Of a DNA stretch of 64,000 bases, positions 56,851 to 64,000 are shown in pieces. Origin of the DNA: Stutzerimonas kunmingensis. Its GTDB lineage: Bacteria > Pseudomonadota > Gammaproteobacteria > Pseudomonadales > Pseudomonadaceae. The translations under genes and the position numbers were made by a program. The first letter of the stretch is position 1. Every line of letters begins with the position of its first letter. Location of the stretch: the NCBI RefSeq assembly GCF_021432085.1, contig NZ_CP090366.1, positions 248,001 through 312,000 of the forward strand. The letters are read 5' to 3'. The notes under the pieces were generated by a model. The model had not been told where the DNA came from and did no database searches. It was given only the letters and a program-made list of their open reading frames with translations.

Positions 56851-58064
56851 TACCAGAGCGCCAGTTGTGCGGGCGTGTCGCGCAGATGCTGGCGCAGCAT
56901 GGCCGACTCCTGCCCTGCCAGGCTTGGCCGGTAATCCTGAGTGATGACGAAGGGTTTGGCTTTCTCGAGCGAGCAGCGCAGACGGGTCAGATCCTCGAAG
57001 CGGATGCGCTTCTGCCGGCGCAGATCCACCAGGCGTTTCGCGCTGAGCATGCCGATTCCGGGAATGCGGGCGATCATCGTCGGTTCGGCGCGGTTGAGGT
57101 CCACCGGAAACTGGTCGCGGTGCGCCAGCGCCCAGGCCAGCTTCGGATCGATATCCAGCGCGAGGTTGCCTGGCCCGCTGAGCAGTTCGTCGGCCTTGAA
57201 GCCGTAGCCACGCATGAGGAAGTCGGCCTGATACAGGCGATGCTCGCGCATCAGCGGTGGTGCCGCGAAAGGCACGGTGTTGGGGCTGTGCGGAATCGGG
57301 CTGAAGGCCGAGTAGTAGACCCGGCGCAGTCGATAGCTGCCGTACAACGATTGGGCGGTGTGCAATATGGTGCTGTCGTCGGTGTTGTCGGCGCCAACGA
57401 TCATCTGCGTGCTCTGCCCGGCGGGTGCGAAGCGCGGCGCCCGCCGCTCGGCGCTGGCCTCGGTTTCGCCCTGGTGGATGGTGTGCATGGCCTGTTTGAT
57501 GGTCACCACCTGCTTTTCCGGTGCCAAGCGGATCAGACTGGTTTCGGTCGGCAGTTCGATGTTCACGCTGAGCCGGTCGGCATAGCGGCCGGCTTCGGCG
57601 ATCAGCAGAGGGTCGGCGTCGGGAATGGTCTTGAGGTGGATGTAGCCGCGAAACTCGTGCTCCTCACGCAGAAGCCTGGCGACCCGCACCAGCTGTTCCA
57701 TGGTGTAGTCCGCCGAGCGGATGATGCCGGAGCTGAGGAACAGGCCGCTGATGCAGTTGCGTCGGTAGAAGTCGAGCGTCAGGCTGACCACTTCTTCCGG
57801 CGTGAAGCGCGCCCGCGGCACATCGCTGGAGCGGCGATTGACGCAGTACTGGCAGTCGTACAGGCAGAAGTTGGTCAGCAGGATCTTCAGCAGCGCCACG
57901 CAGCGCCCATCCGGCGTGAAGCTGTGGCAGATGCCCATGCCATTGGTGGCGCCGAGTCCGCTCTTGCCCTTCGAGCTGCGCTTCGGCGCGCCGCTGCTGG
58001 CACAGGAAACGTCGTACTTGGCCGCGTCGGCGAGCACACTGAGTTTGTCGATCAATTGCATCAT
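56850..58064 (-). CDS. Radical SAM protein, putative DNA modification/repair (TIGR03916-type)
   Basis: 404-residue protein. The [4Fe-4S]/SAM site is CLYDCQYC (Cys 67, 71 and 74, C-x3-C-x2-C). Other conserved parts are KSGLGATNGMGICHSFTPDG, LFLSSGIIRSADYTMEQL and GYIHLKTIPDADP. A helix-hairpin-helix DNA-binding motif, ARIPGIGMLSAKRLVDLRR, lies near 345-363, as in DNA lyases. The start is one of two adjacent ATGs (58064 or 58061), just below a LexA box; the frame reaching 58169 would run through the operator. Distantly like spore photoproduct lyase, so radical repair of a DNA lesion is plausible but unproven. Confidence 0.87.
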   Translation of the reverse strand: MMQLIDKLSVLADAAKYDVSCASSGAPKRSSKGKSGLGATNGMGICHSFTPDGRCVALLKILLTNFCLYDCQYCVNRRSSDVPRARFTPEEVVSLTLDFYRRNCISGLFLSSGIIRSADYTMEQLVRVARLLREEHEFRGYIHLKTIPDADPLLIAEAGRYADRLSVNIELPTETSLIRLAPEKQVVTIKQAMHTIHQGETEASAERRAPRFAPAGQSTQMIVGADNTDDSTILHTAQSLYGSYRLRRVYYSAFSPIPHSPNTVPFAAPPLMREHRLYQADFLMRGYGFKADELLSGPGNLALDIDPKLAWALAHRDQFPVDLNRAEPTMIARIPGIGMLSAKRLVDLRRQKRIRFEDLTRLRCSLEKAKPFVITQDYRPSLAGQESAMLRQHLRDTPAQLALW

Positions 58065-58070
58065 GGTGGC

Positions 58071-58100
58071 CGTGATACTGTTTGCATATACAGTATCACG
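58071..58100 (-). promoter_or_regulatory. LexA (SOS) operator of the radical SAM/DUF4130 operon
   Basis: The core TACTGTTTGCATATACAGTA at 58076-58095 has CTG and CAG exactly 10 bases apart. The arms extend to a perfect 10-bp inverted repeat, CGTGATACTG (58071-58080) and CAGTATCACG (58091-58100). It matches the gamma-proteobacterial LexA consensus and ends 7 bases before the radical SAM start codon, so bound LexA would cover the promoter or transcript start. The divergent TM2 gene begins about 95 bases away and could also be affected. Confidence 0.92.
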
Positions 58101-58194
58101 GTTGCGCATGGCGACAAGGTCCGTCTGGCGGGGCGGTTCAGGCGCATTATCGGATAAGCTGGACGCCACTCATCAATCGCACATCGAGGTTCGG

Positions 58195-58590
58195 ATGCAG
58201 CAGAACACCCATAGCACGCTGATCGGCTATCTCCTGTGGATATTCGGTTTTCTCGGCTCCCACCGCTTCTACTACGGCAAGCCCATCACCGGCACCATCT
58301 GGTTCTTTACCCTCGGCCTGTTCTTTGTCGGCTGGATCATCGACCTGTTTCTGATCCCATCGATGGATCGTGAAGCGGACATGCGCTTCCAGCCGGGGCC
58401 CATCGACTATACGGTCGGCTGGATACTGCTGACCTTTCTCGGCGTATTCGGTGTACACCGCATGTATCAGGGTAAGTGGATCACAGGAATCCTTTACCTG
58501 TTCACCGGTGGCTTGTTCTTTATCGGTGTGCTTTACGACTTCTGGACGCTGAACTCGCAGATATCCGAGCGCAATCTGGCGCGGAGCTGA
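58195..58590 (+). CDS. Tandem TM2-domain membrane protein
   Basis: 131-residue protein with two TM2 domains. Each has a helix, a short turn with a conserved G-x-H-R-F/M-Y-x-G motif (FGFLGSHRFYYGKPITG and FLGVFGVHRMYQGKWITG), and a second helix ending in a D-F/L motif (IIDLFLIP and LYDFWTL). The family is widespread in membranes and its function is unknown. The frame is open to 57802 on the antisense of the radical SAM gene, but the ATG at 58195 gives a clean protein. Divergent from the LexA-controlled operon. Confidence 0.86.
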   Translation: MQQNTHSTLIGYLLWIFGFLGSHRFYYGKPITGTIWFFTLGLFFVGWIIDLFLIPSMDREADMRFQPGPIDYTVGWILLTFLGVFGVHRMYQGKWITGILYLFTGGLFFIGVLYDFWTLNSQISERNLARS

Positions 58591-58622
58591 ACGAGTAGGG
58601 CAGGAAACGCTTTAGAAGTCTG

Positions 58623-58653
58623 GCAGGCGTGGACGGGTTGATGTCCAGCCTGC
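58623..58653. terminator. Possible hairpin between convergent TM2 and pyrC' genes
   Basis: An 11-bp stem with one bulged base (58623-58634 with 58643-58653) and an 8-base loop. T-runs are poor on both sides, so it is only a possible terminator. Confidence 0.45.
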
Positions 58654-58667
58654 GCAGATCTTTCGCA

Positions 58668-59942
58668 TCAGCCTTCGAAGCTGATGTGGCCGTCGACGAT
58701 GGTGTAGCGTACCGCGCCCGGCAGGCAGTGGCCCATGAACGGGCAGTTACGACCTTTGGAATACCAGCGCTCGCCGACCAGGGTCGAACTGTGTTGATCG
58801 AACAGCACCAGGTCCGCAGGTTGGCCAGCTTGCAGGGTGCTGGTCGGCAGGCGTAGTGCTGTAGCGGGCCCGCTGGTCAGGCGCGCCAGCAGGGTCGGCA
58901 GATCGAGCAAGCCGTCGTCCACCAATGTCAGCGCCAGTGGCAGCAGAATTTCGGCACTGCTGATACCCGGTTCGGTTTCGCCGAACGGGGCCAGTTTGGC
59001 ATCGGCCTCGTGTGGTTGGTGATGACTGGAAATCGCCGAGATGACGCCCGCCTTCACCGCCTCACGCAGGCCATCGCGATCCGCTGCGCTGCGCAGTGGC
59101 GGCTGCACGTGATACAGGCTGGAGAAACCGTGCAGCGCTTCATCGGTGAGGATCAGCTGATACATGGCCACGTCGGCCGTCACCGGCAGGCCACGAGCCT
59201 GTGCCTGGGCAATCATTTCCGCGCCACGGGCGCTGGTCAGTTGGGCGAAATGCGCGCGAACGCCGGAGCGCTCGACTAGCAGCAGATTGCGCGCCAGTGC
59301 CACGGTTTCGGCAGTCTCCGGAATCCCCGACAGGCCGAGGAAACTGGCGGCGGCTCCTTCGTGGGCAAGCCCGCCTTCGGCCAGGTCGCGGTCCTGGGAG
59401 TGGAAGATCACCGTCAGATCGAAGGTGGCGGCGTATTCCAGCGCACGGCGCAGGTTGCGATTGCTGGCAAATTCGGTAAGGCCGTTGCCGAACGCGACAC
59501 ACCCGGCTTCACGCAACGCGACCAGCTCGGAAAGCTGCTCACCGGCCAGGTTGCGCGTCAGCGCGCCGATGGGGAACACCTTGGCATGGCCCGACTCACG
59601 GGCGCGATCGAGGATCAGTTCGGTCACTGCCGCGGTATCCAGCACCGGGCGCGTCTGCGGCGGGCAGCACAGGCTGGTGATGCCGCCGGCTGCGGCCGCC
59701 AGGGTTTCGCTGGCAATGCTGCCTTTACGGCTGTAGCCGGGCTCGCGCAGGGCTACTGCAAGATCGACCAGGCCGGGTGCGGCGGTCAGACCCTGTGCGT
59801 CGATTGTCTGTTGTGCTTCGAAGCCGGCTGGCGCCTGGCCGATGGCGGCGATCTTGTTGTGCTGTAGGTAGATATCGGCGATTTCGTTGCGCCCGCTGAC
59901 GGGGTCGATCACGTGTGCGCCGAGGATTCGGGTTGCCACCAT
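58668..59942 (-). CDS. pyrC': Dihydroorotase-like protein PyrC' (inactive, ATCase partner)
   Basis: 424-residue type I dihydroorotase homologue. At the position of the first zinc pair (HxH in family members) it reads VDLAVALREPG, so both His are lost, and it should not hydrolyse dihydroorotate. In Pseudomonas this PyrC'/PyrX subunit is required to assemble the dodecameric aspartate carbamoyltransferase with PyrB. Its ATG shares one base with the pyrB stop codon (TGATG); a GTG at 59945 is an alternative. A real pyrC must lie elsewhere. Confidence 0.94.
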   Translation of the reverse strand: MVATRILGAHVIDPVSGRNEIADIYLQHNKIAAIGQAPAGFEAQQTIDAQGLTAAPGLVDLAVALREPGYSRKGSIASETLAAAAGGITSLCCPPQTRPVLDTAAVTELILDRARESGHAKVFPIGALTRNLAGEQLSELVALREAGCVAFGNGLTEFASNRNLRRALEYAATFDLTVIFHSQDRDLAEGGLAHEGAAASFLGLSGIPETAETVALARNLLLVERSGVRAHFAQLTSARGAEMIAQAQARGLPVTADVAMYQLILTDEALHGFSSLYHVQPPLRSAADRDGLREAVKAGVISAISSHHQPHEADAKLAPFGETEPGISSAEILLPLALTLVDDGLLDLPTLLARLTSGPATALRLPTSTLQAGQPADLVLFDQHSSTLVGERWYSKGRNCPFMGHCLPGAVRYTIVDGHISFEG

Positions 59943-60958
59943 CACTGCTGCTCCTCGGATACGGATTCAGAATCGATCTGGCGCTGGGCCGCCTGGCCGC
60001 TCATCGCCATGGACAGCACGGCCATGCGAATGGCGATGCCATAGGTGACCTGATTGAGGATCACCGATTGCGGGCCGTCGGCCACCGCCGACTCGATCTC
60101 CACGCCGCGGTTGATCGGGCCCGGGTGCATGACGATGGCGTCGGGCTTGGCCAGTGCGAGACGCTGGGTGTTCAGACCGTAGAGTTTGTAGAACTCCCCT
60201 TCGCTGGGAAGCAGGCCGCCCTGCATGCGCTCGCGCTGCAGGCGCAGCATGATCACCACGTCGACATCGCGCAGCCCCTCGTTCATGTCGTTGAACACGC
60301 GCACACCGTACTGCTCGATGCCCTCGGGCAGCAGGGTTTTCGGTGCGATCACGCGGATGTCCGGGCAGCCCAGCGTCTTCAGCGCCAGCATGTTCGAGCG
60401 CGCTACCCGCGAATGCAGAATGTCACCAACGATGGCGACCGAGAGGTTCTCGAAGCCGCCTTTGTGGCGGCGGATGGTAAGCATGTCGAGCATGCCCTGG
60501 GTCGGGTGCGCATGGCGCCCGTCGCCGCCATTGATCACCGCGACCTCCGGGCTGACGTGCTCGGCGATGAAATGGGCGGCGCCGGAGTCGGCGTGGCGCA
60601 CCACGAACATGTCCGCGGCCATGGCTTCCAGGTTGCGCAGCGTGTCGGTCAGGGTCTCGCCCTTGCTCGTGGAGGAGGTCGAGACGTTCAGCGTGATGAC
60701 GTCTGCCGACAACCGCTGCGCCGCCAGTTCGAAGGTCGTGCGGGTGCGCGTGGAGTTCTCGAAGAACACGTTGCAGACGGTTTTGCCGCGCAGCAGTGGA
60801 ACCTTCTTCACCGCCCGGGCGCCGACTTCGAGGAATGAATCGGCAGTGTCCAGGATCTCGGTGAGCAACTCGCGCGGCAGGCCGTCGAGGGAGAGAAAAT
60901 GGCGCAGCTGGCCTTGGTCGTTCAACTGTAGCGGGCGCTTGGCGTCGGTGGGCGTCAT
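59942..60958 (-). CDS. pyrB: Aspartate carbamoyltransferase catalytic subunit
   Basis: 338-residue enzyme that condenses carbamoyl phosphate and aspartate, the first committed pyrimidine step. The carbamoyl phosphate loop [19 protein letters not shown] (about 68-86), [13 protein letters not shown], the [15 protein letters not shown] block and the aspartate site [11 protein letters not shown] are intact. It has the longer N-terminus of the Pseudomonas class A enzyme. It follows pyrR by 47 bases. Confidence 0.97.
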   Translation of the reverse strand: MTPTDAKRPLQLNDQGQLRHFLSLDGLPRELLTEILDTADSFLEVGARAVKKVPLLRGKTVCNVFFENSTRTRTTFELAAQRLSADVITLNVSTSSTSKGETLTDTLRNLEAMAADMFVVRHADSGAAHFIAEHVSPEVAVINGGDGRHAHPTQGMLDMLTIRRHKGGFENLSVAIVGDILHSRVARSNMLALKTLGCPDIRVIAPKTLLPEGIEQYGVRVFNDMNEGLRDVDVVIMLRLQRERMQGGLLPSEGEFYKLYGLNTQRLALAKPDAIVMHPGPINRGVEIESAVADGPQSVILNQVTYGIAIRMAVLSMAMSGQAAQRQIDSESVSEEQQ

Positions 60959-61005
60959 CGCAGGATCTCGGTTGGCGGGGCTGTGGGGCGGACTTGCCGG
61001 CTCGC

Positions 61006-61518
61006 TCAGGAGCCGCTGGTTTCCATCTGTTGTTCGAGGGCCAATGGCTCCGGTCCGATCAGCTTGATGCGTTGCTCGGGCGCCAGCGACAGGGTGGCGC
61101 CGACCACGTCAGGGCGAATCGGCAGCTCACGCGCGTTCAGGTCGAGCAGGCAGACCAGCGTTACGCTGGCAGGACGACCGTAGTCGAACAGCTCATTGAG
61201 CGCGGCGCGGATGGTGCGGCCGGTCATCAGCACGTCATCGATCAGCACCAGGTGCTGGCCTTCGATCTCGAAAGGCAGTTCCGACGGCTGCACCTGCGGG
61301 TGCAGGCCCTTCTGGGTGAAGTCGTCGCGATAGAAGGACACGTCGAGAATGCCGAGCGGTTCGTTTTGCGCGCGGGCTGCGAGCAGCGCCTGGGCCACCC
61401 AGACGCCGCCGGTACGGATACCGATGAAGCGCGGCTCCTGGATGTCGCGATCAATCAGGTGTTGCTTCAGTGTGGCGACCATCTCGGGCAGCAGCTGTTC
61501 GGGATTGGGCAGAATCAT
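61006..61518 (-). CDS. pyrR: PyrR bifunctional regulator / uracil phosphoribosyltransferase
   Basis: 170-residue phosphoribosyltransferase-fold protein. The PRPP loop is [17 protein letters not shown] (about 99-115), with [13 protein letters not shown] near the N-terminus. In Gram-positives PyrR attenuates pyr operons; in Pseudomonas its role is in pyr gene control with reported UPRTase-like fold. It lies directly upstream of pyrB. Confidence 0.94.
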   Translation of the reverse strand: MILPNPEQLLPEMVATLKQHLIDRDIQEPRFIGIRTGGVWVAQALLAARAQNEPLGILDVSFYRDDFTQKGLHPQVQPSELPFEIEGQHLVLIDDVLMTGRTIRAALNELFDYGRPASVTLVCLLDLNARELPIRPDVVGATLSLAPEQRIKLIGPEPLALEQQMETSGS

Positions 61519-61540
61519 GGAGTCTCCTTACAGGTCTGGA

Positions 61541-61969
61541 TCAGGCGGCAGGGTGATCGCTCAGCCAGCCTTCCAGTAATAGGGCTGCGGCCAGGGCATC
61601 CACCGGGCGATCGCGATAGCCGCCGTGCTGGCCCTGGCGCAGACGCTCGCCTTTGGCTTCGAACGTGGTCAGGCGTTCGTCGTGAGTGTGCACCGGCAGG
61701 TTGAAGCGACCGTTGAGTCGGCGGGCGAACTTTTCCGCCCGGGCACTCATGTCGCTGGGCGTGCCGTCCATGTTCAGCGGCAGGCCGACGACCAGCGCAT
61801 CGGGCTGCCATTCGCGCATCAGCGCTTCGATCTGTTGCCAGTCCGGCACGCCGTTCTGCGCCTTGAGTACGCAGAGTTCACGTGCTTGCCCAGTAATGAC
61901 CTGGCCGACAGCGACGCCGATCTGCTTGGTGCCGTAGTCGAAGCCGAGCAGCAGTCGCGGCGCACTCAT
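61541..61969 (-). CDS. ruvX: RuvX/YqgF-family resolvase-fold nuclease
   Basis: 142-residue RNase H-fold protein. The first acidic motif is LLGFDYGTKQIGVAVG (Asp near 10), with LVVGLPLNMDGTPSDMS and THDERLTTFEA later and a C-terminal DALAAALLLEGWL holding the last Asp. The E. coli form helps process the 5' end of 16S rRNA, and a Holliday-junction role is proposed. Its start overlaps the algH stop codon by 4 bp (ATGA). Confidence 0.95.
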   Translation of the reverse strand: MSAPRLLLGFDYGTKQIGVAVGQVITGQARELCVLKAQNGVPDWQQIEALMREWQPDALVVGLPLNMDGTPSDMSARAEKFARRLNGRFNLPVHTHDERLTTFEAKGERLRQGQHGGYRDRPVDALAAALLLEGWLSDHPAA

Positions 61970-62535
61970 GCGTGGCCGACCTGGGTGCTGAGCAGGCGCA
62001 GGTCGACGCCGAGTGATGCTGCCGCGGCGTTCAGGCGTTGGTCATAAGGTAGGTCGAATAGGATCTCGGTATCCGCGGGGCAGCTGAGCCAGGCATTGTC
62101 GGCCAGTTCGGCTTCCAGCTGTCCCGCTTCCCAGCCGGCATAACCGAGGGCCACGAAGTGCCGGGCAGGCCCCTGGCCGTCCGCAATGGCGAACAGGACG
62201 TCCTGCGATGTGGACATGCCCAGCGGGCCGAGGGGGAGGGTGGCCTGGAATTGCTGGTCGGGTGAATGCAGAACGAAGCCGCGATCGGTTTGCACTGGGC
62301 CGCCGGAGAATATCGGCAGGCTCTGGCAGAGTGGGGGGATCGGCTCGTCCGGGCGCAGCTGCTCCAGCACATCAGCCAGGCTCAGCCCGCTCGGGCGATT
62401 GACGATCAGGCCCATGGCGCCTTCTGCGCCGTGTTCGATCAGGTAGATCAGCGTCTGGGCAAAGTTCGGATCGCCCATCTGCGGCATGGCGATCAGGAAG
62501 TGATGCTTGAGGTAGCTGGGCGCGGTGCTTTTCAT
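61966..62535 (-). CDS. algH: AlgH/YqgE (UPF0301) protein
   Basis: 189-residue protein of the YqgE family: LKHHFLIAMPQMGDPNFAQTLIYLIEHGAEGAMGLIVNRP is the diagnostic N-terminus and ALGYAGWEAGQLEAELADNAWL a second block. In P. aeruginosa algH affects alginate gene expression; its biochemistry is unknown. It overlaps ruvX and lies downstream of tonB. Confidence 0.95.
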   Translation of the reverse strand: MKSTAPSYLKHHFLIAMPQMGDPNFAQTLIYLIEHGAEGAMGLIVNRPSGLSLADVLEQLRPDEPIPPLCQSLPIFSGGPVQTDRGFVLHSPDQQFQATLPLGPLGMSTSQDVLFAIADGQGPARHFVALGYAGWEAGQLEAELADNAWLSCPADTEILFDLPYDQRLNAAAASLGVDLRLLSTQVGHA

Positions 62536-62601
62536 GCGCGTTAGCTTAAGCGTTGCACCGCGTTCCGGCTACAGGTGCGACGGTTCGCCCGGCTGCCGAT
62601 T

Positions 62602-63495
62602 TCAGCGACTCGAAAGCCTGTCGCCGCGCTCGAAACGCCAGGTGCGGATGATCTCCACCTGGTCGAACTTCTGCGCCAGTTCGCCGGTGAAGGGCGCAAA
62701 AGGCGCTGCCAGTCGCACGATGCGCAGCGCGGCATCGTCCAGCACCGGCTTGCCGGATGACTCGATCACGCGCAGCTCCTGGATGGTGCCGTCGCGGTTG
62801 ATGGTCACCAGCATGCGCAGGCTGCCGTAGATCTGCTGGCGGCGGGCCTCATCGGGATAGTTGAGGTTGCCGATGCGCTCGACCTTCTTGCGCCATTCGT
62901 CGCGATACCAGGCACTGATGTCGCGCATGGTGGCGGCGCTGTTCTGTCGGCTGACCCTGGGGCGCTTGGCATAGCGCTCGACCTCTTGTGCCAGCTCGGC
63001 TTCGAGGCTGGCGATCTCCGCGCTCAATTGTGAGCTGTCGAATGCCGGCGCTGCTTGCGGCTCGGGCTGCGGTGGCGTCTGTTGCTTGACGTCGGCCTTT
63101 TCGCGCTGTGGGCTGCGAGTGGTGACGACGGTCTTCGCCGGTTCCGGCCGGGTGCTGCGAGGCGGTGCTGCTGGTGGGGTCACCTTGCGTACCTCGGTAT
63201 CCTGGAACTGCGCTTGCTCGGTGGTTTTCGGCGTGGCCTTGTGCTCCAGCGTGCCGCTGCCCTGCTGATTGTCTTGGGCGAGGAAGTCCGCTTCCTTGGG
63301 CTTCTCTTCGCTTTTGAAGGTCGACAGGGTGATTTCCAGCGTCTTGCTGATCTGCTTCGGCTCAGAGAGGGTAAAGCCAAGCCCGAGAATCAAGGCCAGA
63401 TGCAATGCGGTAGCCAGAAAAAGCGTGAAGCCGAGCCTGTCCGCCGGGCGGACTCGGGTGGTTTCAGGCGCGGGATGGCGGATAGCGGCGTTCAT
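62602..63495 (-). CDS. tonB: Energy transducer TonB
   Basis: 297-residue protein with one N-terminal helix (LGFTLFLATALHLALILGLGFTL, about 22-44), a Lys/Pro/Gln-rich periplasmic linker (about 80-170) and a C-terminal TonB domain (YGSLRMLVTINRDGTIQELRVIESSG...FEIIRTW-like end). It sits between gshB and algH, the place of tonB3 in P. aeruginosa, where a mutant is impaired in twitching. No exbB or exbD is near. Confidence 0.93.
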   Translation of the reverse strand: MNAAIRHPAPETTRVRPADRLGFTLFLATALHLALILGLGFTLSEPKQISKTLEITLSTFKSEEKPKEADFLAQDNQQGSGTLEHKATPKTTEQAQFQDTEVRKVTPPAAPPRSTRPEPAKTVVTTRSPQREKADVKQQTPPQPEPQAAPAFDSSQLSAEIASLEAELAQEVERYAKRPRVSRQNSAATMRDISAWYRDEWRKKVERIGNLNYPDEARRQQIYGSLRMLVTINRDGTIQELRVIESSGKPVLDDAALRIVRLAAPFAPFTGELAQKFDQVEIIRTWRFERGDRLSSR

Positions 63496-63536
63496 CGCAG
63501 GTCGGGTCGGCTCGAAGTGCCGCGCAGTCTGCCGGC

Positions 63537-63569
63537 TTTGAGCTTGGAGTCGCAAGCTCCAAGCTCAAA
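63537..63569. repeat. Perfect 13-bp inverted repeat between gshB and tonB
   Basis: TTTGAGCTTGGAG at 63537-63549 pairs exactly with CTCCAAGCTCAAA at 63557-63569 around a 7-base loop. It begins 13 bases after the gshB stop codon on the minus strand. It could be a terminator or an RNA-processing hairpin; a U-run is short. Confidence 0.85.
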
Positions 63570-63582
63570 GCTGTTAGCTGGT

Positions 63583-64000
63583 TCAACCTTGCAGCTTCGC
63601 CGCAATCGCGTCCATGAGCCGTTCGCCGATGCGGGTATCAAAGGCATTGTCGATTTCGCGGATGCAGGTCGGGCTGGTGATGTTGATTTCGGTGAGGTAG
63701 TCGCCGATCACATCCAGGCCGACAAACAGCAAGCCGCGCTTGCGTAGTTCCGGGCCGACGATCGCTGCAATCTCGCGGTCGCGATCCGACAGCGGCTGTG
63801 CCACGCCGCGACCACCCGCGGCCAGATTGCCGCGCGTCTCGCCAGCGGCGGGGATTCGCGCCAGGCAATAGGGGATCGGCTCGCCATCGATCATCAGGAT
63901 GCGCTTGTCGCCGTCCTTGATCGCGGGAATGTATCGCTGCGCCATGATTTGGCGGCTGCCATGCTCGGTCAGAACCTCGAGAATAACCGACAGATTCGGG
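63583..64000 (-). CDS. gshB: Glutathione synthetase, 3' part only
   Basis: The last 139 codons of an ATP-grasp enzyme that joins gamma-glutamylcysteine and glycine. The frame continues to the right edge, with the 5' part outside. Visible: [32 protein letters not shown], the Gly-rich [13 protein letters not shown] loop that covers the active site, and [25 protein letters not shown] with metal-binding Glu/Asn. The ATG at 63945 is internal, since conserved coding sequence ([12 protein letters not shown]) precedes it. Confidence 0.95.
   Translation of the reverse strand, partial: PNLSVILEVLTEHGSRQIMAQRYIPAIKDGDKRILMIDGEPIPYCLARIPAAGETRGNLAAGGRGVAQPLSDRDREIAAIVGPELRKRGLLFVGLDVIGDYLTEINITSPTCIREIDNAFDTRIGERLMDAIAAKLQG

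Overview
This window reads as a stretch of gamma-proteobacterial core chromosome from a Pseudomonas, most likely of the P. stutzeri (Stutzerimonas) type. The bases are uniformly GC-rich with GC-ending codons. The gene order follows, from memory, the P. aeruginosa PAO1 segment running roughly from glpQ/folA (about PA0347-PA0350) to gshB (PA0407), with small insertions and losses. I see no rRNA, tRNA, CRISPR array, insertion sequence, phage gene or integrase. Gene identities rest on motifs read in the translations; no database search was possible.

Layout. 1-8.9 kb: a GTPase/membrane-protein pair (DUF3482 and DUF2868), glpQ, folA, a YitT membrane protein, a small phosphoesterase, an FAD oxidoreductase and a DUF4153 membrane protein. 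8.9-20.9 kb: ilvD, a secreted alpha/beta hydrolase resembling PETase/cutinase-type polyesterases, an rRNA methyltransferase, a PfpI-like protein, an HDOD protein, mutM, a small exported protein, a Na/Pi cotransporter, ggt, a 2[4Fe-4S] ferredoxin and coaD. 20.9-25.4 kb: the long-chain alcohol/aldehyde oxidation cluster laoCBA with its divergent TetR regulator laoR and a perfect palindromic operator candidate. 25.4-34.6 kb: a YheT-type hydrolase, a small conserved protein, rsmD, a pair of M16 proteins (one catalytic, one degenerate), then ftsY-ftsE-ftsX and rpoH behind an AlgU/sigma-E-type promoter. 34.6-39.3 kb: two large signalling genes, a CHASE hybrid histidine kinase and a PAS-GGDEF-EAL protein. 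39.4-44.7 kb: mtgA, a DUF423 protein, thiS-thiG, trmB, a DUF1329 protein and an unknown gene. 44.8-49.2 kb: a tightly packed minus-strand operon metX-metW-DUF4426-rdgB-hemW-DUF3392. 49.3-56.0 kb: a dynamin-like GTPase, yggT, proC, yggS, and divergently pilT-pilU. 56.0-58.6 kb: a two-gene putative DNA repair operon (radical SAM protein plus DUF4130 protein) led by a near-perfect LexA box, then a tandem-TM2 membrane protein. 58.6-64 kb: pyrimidine genes pyrR-pyrB-pyrC' with ruvX and algH upstream, tonB, and the 3' part of gshB running off the right edge.

How they work together. Several strings are translationally coupled (ATGA, TGATG or TAATG junctions): ftsY/ftsE/ftsX, rdgB/hemW, M16/rsmD, ruvX/algH, pyrB/pyrC', ferredoxin/ggt and the radical SAM/DUF4130 pair. 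The most interesting items are the SOS-box-controlled radical SAM/DUF4130 operon, the PETase-like hydrolase, the DUF3482/DUF2868 GTPase-membrane pair, the lao operator, and a hexanucleotide Glu-Pro repeat in ftsY. No wholly new system is certain; the radical SAM/DUF4130 pair is the best candidate for an uncharacterised activity.
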